A DNA stretch of 62,287 nt. It comes from Gyrodactylus bullatarudis (Eukaryota; Platyhelminthes; Monogenea; Gyrodactylidea; Gyrodactylidae). Shown piece by piece: positions 1-11,480 of the stretch (positions are counted from its first letter, which is position 1; each line of letters starts with the position of its first letter). Location: assembly GCA_012064415.1 (NCBI GenBank), contig SSNU01000079.1, forward strand, positions 60,454 through 122,740. The letters run 5' to 3'. Position numbers and translations under genes: made by a program. The notes beneath the pieces are model-generated. The model was not told where the DNA came from and made no database searches. It saw nothing but the letters and a program-made list of their open reading frames with translations.

Positions 1-398
1 TGTCCATTTAGAAGTTTTGTCGTTCTCTGTATGATTCGAAGCTTTCTGCCTGGGAACGTCTGCTTCGTGATTTGAGTCAGTTTGTTACTCAATATTGACT
101 TGGATGTGTCACCTTTAAAAGGTAGTTTTAGGTAAATGGGTTCATCGTCTCCATCGTCCGCTTCGTTGTGTTTGGGTTTAGTATGGGCATGTTTGTCAAT
201 GAAAGCCTCCGGGTAACTATCCCTCATCAACAGCGATTTCAGTTTGCATCTCTCTTCCTTCGCGTATTCTGCCGAGACTAGTCTTTCAATGTTCAAGAAT
301 TCATTTCTCACTATGCTTTTCTTATGTTCTTTGTGGGAGAAGCTATAAAAGGGTAAAAACTGTGAAGGAGCATTTGTCTTCCTGTAGATTTTCGTCTG
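1..398 (-). mobile_element. Penelope-like element, reverse transcriptase C-terminal part (runs off the left edge)
   Basis: On the minus strand a frame stays open for about 132 codons from 398 to the window edge, with a stop just upstream (399-401). It carries patterns typical of the end of Penelope-like reverse transcriptases: IYRKTNAPSQFLPFYSF, a stretch ending in LLMRDSYPEAFIDK, then YLKLPFKGDTSKSIL, followed by FPGRKLRII. In this family the next domain is usually a GIY-YIG endonuclease, which would lie outside the window. The sudden stop and loss of similarity at about 400 suggest a 5'-truncated copy, which is common for such elements. GC content is clearly above the surrounding DNA. I see no frameshift inside the part present, so the copy may be young. 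A LINE reverse transcriptase is the main alternative. Confidence 0.68.
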
Positions 399-1838
399 TT
401 AGAATTCACTTTTTTAAGTAATCTCTATAACTTTTTCGCATGGGAATTATCCTGATAGTTAATTAAAATCCATATACTCATCCTTTTTGTTTTTATTTTA
501 ATACGTTTTAAAGAATTTTGAGAAAATGGGATTTATGAGTATCAGAACAACAATATTTTTGAATTCAATCTATGAAAATTTTCTTTCTGTGTAAAAGCGT
601 CCAAATTAGCAAATGGCCCAGAAAGTTGTTCGGGAAAAAAATATTTTCTAATGTCCATAGTAGCTGAATAGCTAATTCAGAACAAGGTATATTTTTAATG
701 CATGAAATCAATGAGTAGATTCATCCATCAAGAGTCTCTTGAAAATGGCGGCGAATTTCAACCCCGCTCTCACATTAAATCTTCAATATCTAAAGATTGA
801 ATGCTAGTCATGAAAGATATTCTCTGGTTCTCATTTCTTTTTTTCATTTAATATCGATAAAGACCTCGAAAAAGTGAATTCACTTGCAAGCGATAAGGTA
901 GATTTTGATCATAAAATAAAACAAACTTTTGATTATATAGCCTGTTTTCTTTTTGATTGTGATGGATTTTATGCAATTTTCGAACGTATTCGCTAGTATT
1001 TAATCTAATTCATAAGATGAACGAAAAGAACAATAATTATAATTATTTCAGCGAAAGAATGTCTGAGTAGATCCTAAGGTCAGCAGCTTGTGAATTTCTT
1101 AATTAATTCGATTGTGAAAAAACATCTCTCACATACATCATGGTTACGGCTAAGGAAATGACGAGCGTATTAAAGATTTTCTAGGTCAATGAGGGGAAAA
1201 ATAAATCAACAATTTTGTATCATCATGACCTTCATTCTGTTGATGGAATATGCATGGAGATACACTGAAAAGATGAATCGATAAGTCCCTATATTCCTTT
1301 CTGATGATAAAATATGTGACGTGGAATAATTTTCTCCATGCCCTACAACCGTGATTCATCATCCCCTTGTGACATGGAAGTTTCATTAATAATATACACT
1401 ACTAATTATATAAGGAATAAAAGGGCACAAACATACAGGAGAGAAGCAGGATGGTGGTGGACGGAGAGCCACAAAACTGGACACGAAAAAACAATAAAAA
1501 TATTTATCGATTAAAAGTGTGTGTAATACACTGTGTATGTATGTGAATGAAATTTGTATCCTAAATTTTCATTTGTATTTTTTATGACATTTCATTCATG
1601 TTACTATATTTGTAGTGGAGTTGGAGAGAAAAACGAAATGAAATTTTATCATTGGACACGTGTCGTAGTCGTACAAAGTGCTTCTAATGTTTAAAAGTTT
1701 ATTTCATTTTTCATATACTAACTATCAGATCCTAATCTGATTTCTCATAGGTTAAATTTATCTCTGCATGTAGATTACGTTCTCATAGCGAATCGTTATT
1801 AAAGATTTAATTGAGAAATCAATTTTATACACTAACAA
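399..1838. other. AT-rich intergenic stretch, no gene seen
   Basis: Short open frames here have no codon-like composition and no splice context. The stretch separates the Penelope-like remnant from the 3' end of the CABIT-like gene. Confidence 0.5.
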
Positions 1839-1849
1839 TTTATTTTATT
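1839..1849 (-). terminator. poly(A) signals of the CABIT-like gene
   Basis: Two overlapping AATAAA hexamers on the minus strand, about 105-115 nt past the stop codon at 1954. Position and orientation fit a short 3' UTR. Confidence 0.45.
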
Positions 1850-1953
1850 TAATCATCAGAAAGACATATTTGGCTTTTGTGGCGGTAGGGGCGGGAAAAT
1901 TTTAGGCAATTTGAATGAGTTATTTTCAAATATGATAACAATAGTTAGTTGGG

Positions 1954-4900
1954 TCAAGGGGATTTACTGGCAATGAAATTTGGCTGCGTCCATATCATGT
2001 TACATCCAACATTGTGTGGCATATGATGCTGTTGACCCTGGGGATAATAACACGAGTTCTCACCACCCAACCCGGTATCAGGACTTGAATTAGTTCTTTC
2101 AATAAACTTATTCTGTGTCTTGACGAGCATCTGATGTTGAATAAGAGGTGATGATACAGTCATCTGATGGTAAGAGTTTTGATTGCAGACCAAGGATAGA
2201 TTTGAAAGGCAAAACGAATTCGGCTCGTCAAATTCTGAAGGGTGGTTGGAGCGCTTCATCCAAATCATACCATCTGTGTTTGATGTATTTACTAGATGCT
2301 GTTCGCCATTGGCTGAGATGGGTTGACATGATGAGGTTTGATTTTCAACAGCTAATTGATAGGCACTGACAGGTTGCATTTCGCCAAACTCGTTGATCAC
2401 GCATAGAGAATTGAGATTCTTATTATTAATGGACATGTTATTGTTATGTGATAACTCGGGAAGTGAGCATAAGGATGACCCCATTGAACTGTTTGCGTTC
2501 TTACTCAACATGCGATCATTCGCTGATTTACGCCCGGGTGACATAAGACACCCTTGATTTTCAACGATTAGCGAATTCGAAATGGGAATTATCTGATGCT
2601 GGTATTGACTAAACGTATTTGGATCAATTAAATGTTGATTCGTTGTGTGAAAAGTCTGATCGGGGATCATAATGGATTGACTAGAATTTCCAAATTGTGG
2701 TCTCATCTCCTGGTTAGAAGACGAACAGGGATAGATTATGGAACGATTTTGGCTAGGTTGTATCTGAGGACTATTTGAGGGTTGAGAGAAACTTCCGTTT
2801 TTATAAGAGAATCTGACCAGGGGACTTTTCGGCTGACTTATATGACTAATAGAACGATGAAATGTATTTCCAGTCTCGATAATCTTTTGGGGAGACCTAT
2901 TCATGGGATCCTTGGAAAAGGAGAATTTGGCAAAGTTTTTGAAAATATTATCAGAGAGAATCATCTGGCTTATCATATCCGGAAGAGGTCCCTTCGATGC
3001 TTCTGCGGACCTCTGTCGATTATGGATCTGATGATTTTGTTGATGATTTGTAGCTTGGTAAAATTCTTGGCCCATATCTGGCATTGGATTTTGGACGACA
3101 AAAATCTTTTTCTGACCGGCACTCGACTGATTTTGGAGCTTCCTATAAGCCTTCTTATCGGGTAGTCTCCCAGTTCTTACATAGAGATAGATTTCTTCAA
3201 TCTCGTTGAGAATTTCGTTGTTACTTCCAGAATCAGAGGATGAATTTAGACCGGCCAAAGAGCCAATCCCCGAGGAAATATTAGAGCCTTCAGATGACTT
3301 TCTTGAATAGTCAACTTCATCAGATTCAATGTCCAAATTGCCACTTTGTATGCTGGTCATGGCAGCAATGGAATAAACTGAGGATAAAGTACTGGGATAG
3401 TAAATCGGTGGGCCCAATGTCCGTGTCAATGCCTCATTTGGAGGTCCAATATTGCAAAAGTTTGAATTATTCTCCAAATATTTGAATAAATAATTCAACC
3501 CATAGACTGGATGGCAAGCAGATAGGAATTGAGCTACTCGATGGGCGTGCATTTTCAAGTTGTAATTGTAATTTTTCCTAGAATGCGAATCGGCCACGAG
3601 AAAAGTGTGATTATTCAACATTTTACTGGTAACAACAAAGAATCGACTTTGTTGCGATGGATTTTGATAATCAACATTGGGCAAGGAATTCTCCGGGGCC
3701 AACAGGGGCTCAAGGAATATCAAAGTTCCGTAATAACACGAGGATAACTTAACAATATTCTGATCAGACTTTTTCCCCTTGGTAATTTTCTTCTGAGTGT
3801 CCTCTCCGCATTGTGAGTTGTTGAGCCAATCAGAGAGGTTTTTGCCAAACACCGGTTTAACATAGATTGGCATTCGATAGTTTGAGAGGAGGGAAAGTAT
3901 ACTGTGTAATCCACCATTGGACCAGGCATCAACACCGTTGGGTACTCTAATTTGACCCCGAAGTAGCGAAGGTATGGCTATCGGGGAAAATGCTCCACTA
4001 TTATCATCAAGTGGCAAGTAAACAAAGGGTAACTCCTTTGGCAATAGTTTCTCACAATATCCAGGTATCTTTGAGAGTGACTTGTACCCGACAATTCCGC
4101 ACTGGAGCATATTCACAGATTTAAGTTTTCCCTTTGCACGTAAAGAGCCTGTAGAGCTGGAGCAGACGGTCATAAACTGGCAAACCTTCATCCCGAGAAT
4201 TATGAGAACCGTGCCAGTCTTTAAGGTGGAAACATTCTCAGAGTTGATAGCAATAACTTGTTGACTATGCAATTGGTTCACATTAATATTTGGAATTGTT
4301 TCAAGGAAGGAATTCGAAAAACTAGAATAATATTTAACATTCTTGCGGACGAGAACAAGGCCAGCCTTTGCTTTCCAAAGAGCTTTTCCACTAGTCCAGA
4401 CCGGGAGAGGAGCTCCAACTTGAGGACCATAGTCAACTGGACCATTCGGTGTTCGTTTAATGAGCTCAAACCATGCTGGACAACAAGAGGTTATCACAAA
4501 AGATGAAGAAGATTGACTTGTTGAACTGGAATAGCGCTCACTGGCGGCACTAGAAATGCTCATCTGACTAGAACTTCGCATATCAAACCAGCATGACTTT
4601 GGCTTAGATGAAATCTGAAAGTCTTCGTGTACAGAATTAGATGAAGAGTTTGCATTTTGTAGTGTATCGCCTTGAATTAAGTTAACACCTGGGACAATTT
4701 TCATAGCCAAAGCTGGCTCATTCTTGAGGACACATCGACAGCCAGGCTTTCGACATTCAACTTTGACCAAGAGTGACGGATGATCTATAGTAAGTCCATT
4801 GATTTGCTTACAAGTCTCAAACTGAACCAAGTTATTGATTGACCATCTCTTCAGATACTCTGCCTGTCCGACATTATCGCTAATCCATGAGATCTGAGGG

Positions 4901-5040
4901 TATTCACTCTTGACTGTGTAATCAATGCCAGAGGAGTCACGACCACTTTGTTCATCGTAGAGACTAAAGTTTTCTTCGAATACAATCGGAGCTACATACT
5001 GATTTGGCAAAACAAATTGATTTCTGAGAGAGCTATTCAT
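1954..5040 (-). CDS. large single-exon protein with CABIT-like N-terminal half (Serrano/GAREM type?)
   Basis: A 1028-residue open frame in one exon. The ATG at 5040 is preceded by an in-frame TGA 30 nt upstream, so this start is firm unless splicing joins upstream coding sequence. Residues about 1-600 look folded and cysteine-containing: KVECRKPGCRC near 93-103, SCCPAWFELI near 185-194, and GYCEKLLPKELPFVYLP near 327-343. The last resembles the CABIT core (a Cys, then a hydrophobic-x-Leu-Pro-hydrophobic pattern). Residues about 600-1028 are Ser/Asn/Gln-rich and probably disordered. CABIT proteins (Themis, GAREM, insect Serrano) are cytoplasmic adaptors in tyrosine-kinase or planar-polarity signalling. 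I infer the Serrano/GAREM class from this motif and the layout, not from an alignment. Poly(A) signals lie about 110 nt downstream, and a possible 5' non-coding exon lies at 10920-11033. Confidence 0.72.
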   Translation of the reverse strand: MNSSLRNQFVLPNQYVAPIVFEENFSLYDEQSGRDSSGIDYTVKSEYPQISWISDNVGQAEYLKRWSINNLVQFETCKQINGLTIDHPSLLVKVECRKPGCRCVLKNEPALAMKIVPGVNLIQGDTLQNANSSSNSVHEDFQISSKPKSCWFDMRSSSQMSISSAASERYSSSTSQSSSSFVITSCCPAWFELIKRTPNGPVDYGPQVGAPLPVWTSGKALWKAKAGLVLVRKNVKYYSSFSNSFLETIPNINVNQLHSQQVIAINSENVSTLKTGTVLIILGMKVCQFMTVCSSSTGSLRAKGKLKSVNMLQCGIVGYKSLSKIPGYCEKLLPKELPFVYLPLDDNSGAFSPIAIPSLLRGQIRVPNGVDAWSNGGLHSILSLLSNYRMPIYVKPVFGKNLSDWLNNSQCGEDTQKKITKGKKSDQNIVKLSSCYYGTLIFLEPLLAPENSLPNVDYQNPSQQSRFFVVTSKMLNNHTFLVADSHSRKNYNYNLKMHAHRVAQFLSACHPVYGLNYLFKYLENNSNFCNIGPPNEALTRTLGPPIYYPSTLSSVYSIAAMTSIQSGNLDIESDEVDYSRKSSEGSNISSGIGSLAGLNSSSDSGSNNEILNEIEEIYLYVRTGRLPDKKAYRKLQNQSSAGQKKIFVVQNPMPDMGQEFYQATNHQQNHQIHNRQRSAEASKGPLPDMISQMILSDNIFKNFAKFSFSKDPMNRSPQKIIETGNTFHRSISHISQPKSPLVRFSYKNGSFSQPSNSPQIQPSQNRSIIYPCSSSNQEMRPQFGNSSQSIMIPDQTFHTTNQHLIDPNTFSQYQHQIIPISNSLIVENQGCLMSPGRKSANDRMLSKNANSSMGSSLCSLPELSHNNNMSINNKNLNSLCVINEFGEMQPVSAYQLAVENQTSSCQPISANGEQHLVNTSNTDGMIWMKRSNHPSEFDEPNSFCLSNLSLVCNQNSYHQMTVSSPLIQHQMLVKTQNKFIERTNSSPDTGLGGENSCYYPQGQQHHMPHNVGCNMIWTQPNFIASKSP

Positions 5041-6100
5041 TTCATGACAAGGAGGATAACTTCTTATTCATAATTCATACAGGGAGTAAGAAGAGTTGGT
5101 ATAGAAATCCTTAATTATGTTGCTTATTTTGACGGCAGTGGTAACGTTCCACTATCATGACGATGGAAAATGATAAGTTGAATGAATACAATAATAATAA
5201 AATTAGAATTTTGATTTACTCCATTCTGATTGGTTGTTCATTCTCGTCCAATCATATTAAAGTAATACAATATGCCCTCATTTTTTTAATGGATGCATAC
5301 AATCAAGTACAGTATATGTATTTTTCCTCGCTCTCTCAATATCAATAAAAGATCAGACTCTTAATGATGACTCATTTCAAGACTTGAAAATAATAAACTT
5401 GATTACATTACATGTAGATGGTTGAATCCATCTTATGGCTATAATTTAATCATGACTTATAGAGAAATAGTCCAAAAGTAACAGTGTTACTGAAACACAC
5501 ACTTGGAAATAAGAAAATCCATGTCAGGTATAGTAGTAGAAGAAGAAGAAGTGTTAAAGTGTACTTGTAAATTTTTCTTACAGTACAATGTACATTGATG
5601 AACACATGGATACACACATCAAATATACCTCATATAGATATATATGGTAGTAATAGTACAAAATATGAGATGACTCATAAAGAAGTTAAGTTATTAAGAC
5701 AGCCAGCACGTAAACAAAAGATTAAAGAACCTCACTATACCTAGAGGTAGTACGTTTATTTTATTCATTTCACGGAGTGTATCTTCTATCTCTCTGAGTA
5801 AGAAGAAAGTGTACAAAATACAAGACGGTACATGTATTATTAGTCTGTCTGGAGGGAGGAGTATATAAGAGTATCCCTGTCAGATACATTTACACTTCTT
5901 TTCATTGTGTGTAGATGAACAAAATTGTAACAACTGTATTAATGTTTTTCATATGTAGTCATCAACATGGTTGTTCTCAAGAGAGTTGAGAATGTGTTAT
6001 GAATACAAAAGAGACAAGTTGCATTAAACTCTTTTCATTTTCAATGAAACTTGTATATCTTACGAGGAATCATGCATGAGATTCACCCTATATTTTTTTT

Positions 6101-6232
6101 CATCTACTTGTTAGTAGATGGAAAATTCATTAGAAAATAGAATTCTCATTAGAATCTCTTTTAGAAAGGTTTCCTTGTCGTCTTACTAGAGTTAAATTGA
6201 CGACTTCTGAAAAATTAAAATTATAAAATAGC
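6101..6232. repeat. hairpin-bearing interspersed repeat, copy 1
   Basis: Contains the hairpin CATCTACTTGTTAGTAGATG and a region matching the reverse complement of the copy at 8499-8750, including AGAGATTCTAATG and GAATTCTATTT. Confidence 0.45.
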
Positions 6233-6996
6233 GTTTTAACTTGGATTAACACTGTATTTCTTTTAGTCAAGTTTTAGAATTTTTGTTCCAGAAACATAAA
6301 AAGATATTTTAGATCGAAATTTGTTGGGATGATGTTAAAATACTCGGAGATTAATTTTTTATCATATCAACAGGTGACTTTTGTAATTTCGGTGAATTTC
6401 GTCTACTACACTAAACTTCCTAGAAAATGTATTATCCGAAAAATAATCGATCGAAATATTTTTAGTTGATTACTCATGAGTACGACCATTAATTTTCAAA
6501 AATATTTTTAGAACCTCATGTATTCTGAAGCGCCAAATAGGGCTTGAACTTCACAATAAAATTTGTATTTTGGCTAATATCACTATGCTCTAAACCTTTT
6601 TCCATTAATCTAGCTCTATTAATAAGCGAAATATTTCATTAATAATAACTTATTAATTAACTTATTATTATTAATAAGTAAGATAATTTCATATCACTTT
6701 GAGTTATCGCTCGAAAATATCTAACAAAAATGTAAAGCTAGTTAATATGAAGATGGGAATTTACGGTTTTTACAAAATTCTCAATTTTTCCGTCAAAAAT
6801 TCGAGTCTGATCAAGATTTTTTGGAATCTGGATCATGAAACCCATTCTTCTCAAGAAGAATAAATTTTTTGAAAAAAGCAATCTTTGAGGGAATCATGAC
6901 AAATTCGTAATCTTGAGGTAGTCAAATTCCCATTTTTTTGAACTTGTTTGAAAAATTTTGCTGATTTCAATGTGATTTTTAGGATGGCTTATCTAT

Positions 6997-7179
6997 AGAA
7001 CATTTGCCCCTCTTTTGTTTTCCAGTAATTTTTCTGAATGACAAAGAGACTAAGGGCTTCTTTTAACATCGATGAAATGAAAACGAATCCCTTGCGATGA
7101 GTTTTCATGTCATCGATAATAAAAAGACCAACACGATTCAAAGTTAACTTAGAGAGAAATAAGAGGGGACAACTGTTCT
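6997..7179. repeat. 183-bp element with imperfect terminal inverted repeats, copy 1
   Basis: The left end reads AGAACATTTGCCCCTCTT. The right end read in reverse complement is AGAACAGTTGTCCCCTCTT. Related copies are at 8401-8790, 32688-32789 and 33583-33724. The small open frame across it recurs in the 32.7-kb copy, so it is repeat-derived rather than a gene. Confidence 0.55.
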
Positions 7180-8400
7180 CTAATTTAACCTTTAGGATCA
7201 CGATTAGACATGGAAATCAAATATGCTGAATCGAATTTCGAGAATCAGCCCATCATCGTGCAAAATCTATAAAATTTTAATCAGAGTAATTGGAAATGAA
7301 CAAATTAGAAAGAAAGTATAATTTGTTACAAGATAGTTTTCTCTAATGAGAGAGACTATGGTAGAAATAAACCTGGGTAGGTATTGTGTTAGAACACATG
7401 TCATGCACTCTGAACACGAGAAGATTTCTCATCGCTATCGACACGTTTTTCCGAAATTCCACTAACAAGAATAATAGTAATAGTAATTAGAAGAAAAGTG
7501 TAATCTTTTTCCTCGTCATCTGAGAAGTTTGTTTTTCTTCCAACATGTAAACGTGATCTTAAGCATGTTTCCTGCCAACATGGCTCTCCAAGAAACTAAA
7601 CTGTAAGAGCTTTTGAATGAAAATTCTTTCACTAATGATTTTTCCTTGGCTAAAAAGCGAATTATAATTCATTTGCCTGCCTCCTGACTAAGTCATCTCC
7701 AGTGGTTTGTCTTCTGTTACAATATAAACTAAAGATTTAGTGAAGAATGAGAAGGTAATAGGTCCATGTTAATGAAAGCTGGAATAACTTTTAATTTTTT
7801 TAAAAATAACTTTTGTTTCCTTACTGTGTGGGAATACTACTGTATATATGTGTCCCGGAATAGATATCAGGTAATTTTAATAATTTCAAAATGACCAGCT
7901 ATCCATCTTGTTCAATAGTGTGATATAAATATGGATTTGAAAATAGAGCAGAATTATGAAATTATCCTAGACTTGGTCAGAATCTATGGTTTTTTTAATC
8001 TAGGAATGGGGTTAAGCATGGGCTTGAAAAGTTACACGCATTTATCAAATTTTCTGGTCAGACTTTGAATCAGAACAAAATCCTGCACATTTTAAAATTT
8101 TTTCCATGTTCGCATTTTAAGTAATTCTGAGAATCAAACTTGAAACGTTTTTCGTTTAGCTATCGTATTGAAAGGGGTAAATAGTTTCCAATTTATTCAG
8201 ATTTTCATAATGCAAGACCATACAAACCAGTAAACTAATCTTGTCAAGAGGCAGATCTAATATCATATTTTTAGATTTTAGAATTTTACCCTACCTGTCT
8301 TTTCTTCAACTTTACATCTTTGATCAAAAGTGAGGCCTTAAATCGAATCGTATCATTTTATCTTGGTTCTTAGTATTCTTCTTCTTCTTCTTCAAAAATA

Positions 8401-8790
8401 GAGAACAGTTGCGCCCCCTCATTTTTCTCCAAGTTTACTAGGAATCGTGTTGGTCTTTTTATTATTTTATTATCGCAAGGGACTCATGTCATTGATGTTA
8501 ACCCTATTGAGACGATAAGAAAACCAAATTGTTTTAAGAGAGATTCTAATGGGAATTCTATTTAATTAGGATTCCTTTGACCCCATCTGAGAAAGTCGAT
8601 TTTCTATTGAATTTACCATCTACTAATAAGTAGATGAAAACCAATCATCTTATTATTATTGGTTATCACATCCAAGTTTAGATAAGTCTTTGAGACTTTT
8701 TGGTATTTTTGAGATTTTTTTAGCGTGAATTATAAAATAGATTATGTCATTCTAATAAATTACTGCAAAACAAGAGGGGCTTAATGTTCT
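8401..8790. repeat. same inverted-repeat element, copy 2, with another repeat nested inside
   Basis: Ends match the copy at 6997-7179 (AGAACAGTTGCGCCCCCTC at left, CAAGAGGGGC...ATGTTCT at right). Homology breaks at about 8499, just after GATGTTAA, and returns near 8750. The interruption is a copy of the CATCTACT-hairpin repeat, so the order of insertion is clear. Confidence 0.5.
8499..8750. repeat. hairpin-bearing interspersed repeat, copy 2 (nested)
   Basis: Starts GAGACGATAAGAAAACC after a TTAACCC junction, has the hairpin CATCTACTAATAAGTAGATG, and ends near TTATAAAATAGATTA. It matches copies at 6101-6232 (inverted) and 11368-11480. Confidence 0.45.
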
Positions 8791-10919
8791 ACTGATTAGT
8801 TCAACTCTTGTATTCAATGAATACTATTCATGATTTTGTTTGGAATTCATGAATTTTTTTTCAAAATTGAATTTCTGAAAAAAAATCGAAAAGCTCAGTC
8901 ACCCCCGTCCAGACTTTTCATCATAGACTTTAGAGTGTGGGAAAAATTGTAAAATTGGTAAAAAGCCAGACAATTTTAACCATCAAGAAATTCTACAAAA
9001 TCCAACAAAACTATTGTGACAATCAGAGAATGCCCCTTTCGTCGAGATTCAAGTTAGGCTTCCGAAATACTGTGATACTGTATATATTTTCAGAGATAAT
9101 TTTGGTTGCATGAATCTCTGCTTGAATTGAATGAAAATCGTATGAAAAGATTAGTACGAGTTAAAGTAAGAAAAACCATAGTGAACATTGGAACAATTCC
9201 TGTAGATAGACCTGTATTGATCGTGAATTAATCAGATGATAAAATCAACAATCTACAAATAGTTGTTGTATTTGATAAATACAGAATTGTTGTATTGTTG
9301 AGGTCAAACTCTCATCCTAAGATACACACAAATAAATAAACTACAGAAAAAAATGGTATCAAGCGCATAAAGATGTTCACCATTTATCGTTTGATGGCGA
9401 TGGTTTAGAATTTACATTTCTGACCTTGTTATGTGAACAAGGTATTGAATTTGCTTCGCGAAAAGTTGATAGCATGAGCTAGTGTTTACAAGTGACGCAA
9501 TTGAAATCTTTTTTAATCCTTTTAAAGACCCGCAAAAATGTTAATCAATTAAGTATATAGAATACGCTAATAAAGAATTTTGCATTTTCTTCAAAAATAA
9601 ACTTTTAGTCTAGGAAAAATTTTTCGAAAAATATAACCATATTCAGACTTTTTTATCTCAAGAGATCAAATTCTACGGGTATGGTTTCTCAATAAAAGCT
9701 TCTTTCTTTGACCTCTGTGAGTGGATTTTCAATAAAACTTTTATTAGATTTTCATATTCATACAAAATCGGGTCCTCTTTAAATTTTCATAAAACTCTCA
9801 ATAAAATATGAAGAAGCACAAATCTGGAATCACCGAAAAGTGAAAAATATCATTGAGTAGAATTTTTCCATGTAAAATTTATTTGTTAATATTGATAACA
9901 GTTTAAGATTGATAGGACTCAGAATTTTAAATAAATCCAATTGATATGAAAAAGAGAATTTAACATTTTCATAAAAAATGAAATGAGACCTCTTTAAAGG
10001 CCAAACTTGGATTCTTCGTTTAATCATGATCCAAAATGTCGGTATCGAATTGCTTAAATCTTGGTAATCAATAAAAACTTTGGGTTTGAAAGTTGAAAAA
10101 GTGGCAATTTCATGCATTTTCGAGATTCGGAAAACAACCTAATTTCGGTCAGACTGAATTTTTCCGGAAATTTTTCCAATTTCCCCAACTTATTGGCTCA
10201 TTTCATTGATAAAAATTATTTTTTCCTGACTTTCCAGAGGAAAATGTATTGAGATTTTTGTACTCAATTCTAATCTTCATGTCAGCTAGGTTTAATATTT
10301 TTCCTACTTTTTTGAACTTTGAGTTTTGTTTCAAGCATAATTCGAGTAGATAATTCAGATAGAATATGTAGGTAAATACATGACCACAAACATTTTCAAC
10401 TCAAATTTCAAAAAAGGTGGGATTTCGACGGAAATTTTTGAATCACATGTTCGTTAAAAATAATCTAATCATTAAAGATTTTTACGATGTGAAAATTTGG
10501 ACCCTTTTATCATTGCTGTATCACGATAAAAAAACTCTCATCTTCGAGTTAACTAGCTTAATTTCATTATTGAAAAATCGAATATTGATTTGAAAGAGAA
10601 TAAGAACTTAAAAAAAACTTTTTTAGGAACAAATTGTTTGTAATAAAATTAAATTTCAGACAGATAAACAAAAATGAAGCTTAAAAAGTTTATTTCCCAT
10701 TAGCTATATATTCCCTGTATTATTATTGCACTGTAATTGATTCTCGATTCTTGATACAATTACTTCCAAAGATTATACTTGAATTATAATTCAGGATTCC
10801 TGCGTATTTTTTCAGTCAGATGAATATCTAAGAACCCATAGTAGATAGTAGGCGAATAGTTTTCATACATAGTATTTCAAATATTAAATCAAACCCATAG
10901 AATATAAATCTGCACTCAC

Positions 10920-11033
10920 CTGAGTTCTATCAAAAAATGACCCACTTTTTTATCGATGATCCGGGTTCAGGGTGATCAACAAGACTCTTGACCCCATGTG
11001 GAGGCTTGTCATTACACACCAACGAAGTGAAAC
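10920..11033 (-). other. possible spliced exon on the minus strand (5' UTR exon of the CABIT-like gene?)
   Basis: Read on the minus strand, a run of eight T followed by CCGTCTCAG is a strong 3' splice site, and 114 nt later CAG|GTGAGT is a near-perfect 5' splice site. Local GC is above background. One frame is open for about 33 codons but reaches a stop before the donor, so a non-coding exon is likelier. The next gene downstream on this strand starts at 5040. No clear partner acceptor is seen just before that ATG. Confidence 0.3.
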
Positions 11034-11367
11034 CTGAGACGGAAAAAAAATTTCCACGCGGGTGCATAATTTTAGCAAGTAAGGACCTCTGAAGGCCGCC
11101 TAAAGTATGTGTTAAGCTAGTTTTAGATTCGTATCAAATACAAAATGAGAGTTATGAAAAGAAATTCTCTAGGACTATTCGGGTTATTCGTAAAAATAAC
11201 ATAAATTAACAAATAATCCGATTTTGTAATCAACATTCCTGACACAATGACACTCTTAAACTTTTTTGAAATTCGAGATCAGAACTGGTACCCTACACTT
11301 AATAATTGATCTTCTAAATTTTTGTTTTCTCATAATTTTATCCTGTATGAATTTCATAATGATCGGA

Positions 11368-11480
11368 TAAACCTTAACCTTATCGAGACGGTAAGAAAAC
11401 CAATCTACCAACAAGTAGATAAAACTAAATTTAACTTTTTGGGATATTTGAGGTTTGTTTAGCCTAAATTATAAAATAGA
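11368..11480. repeat. hairpin-bearing interspersed repeat, copy 3
   Basis: Shares GAGACGGTAAGAAAACCAAT, a CTACCAACAAGTAG hairpin and TTATAAAATAGAT with the copy at 8499-8750. Confidence 0.42.

Noticed and set aside
3720..3935. Many 60-130 codon frames on both strands within 1954-5040
   Set aside because: They are shadows of the 1028-codon frame and have no independent support.
5863..5870. TATATAAG box
   Set aside because: No coding exon follows on either strand within several hundred bases, and TA-rich motifs are common here.
6989..7201. 70-codon open frame on the minus strand, and a similar one at 32501-32815
   Set aside because: Both run through copies of the same inverted-repeat element, so the shared peptide comes from the repeat and not from a conserved gene.
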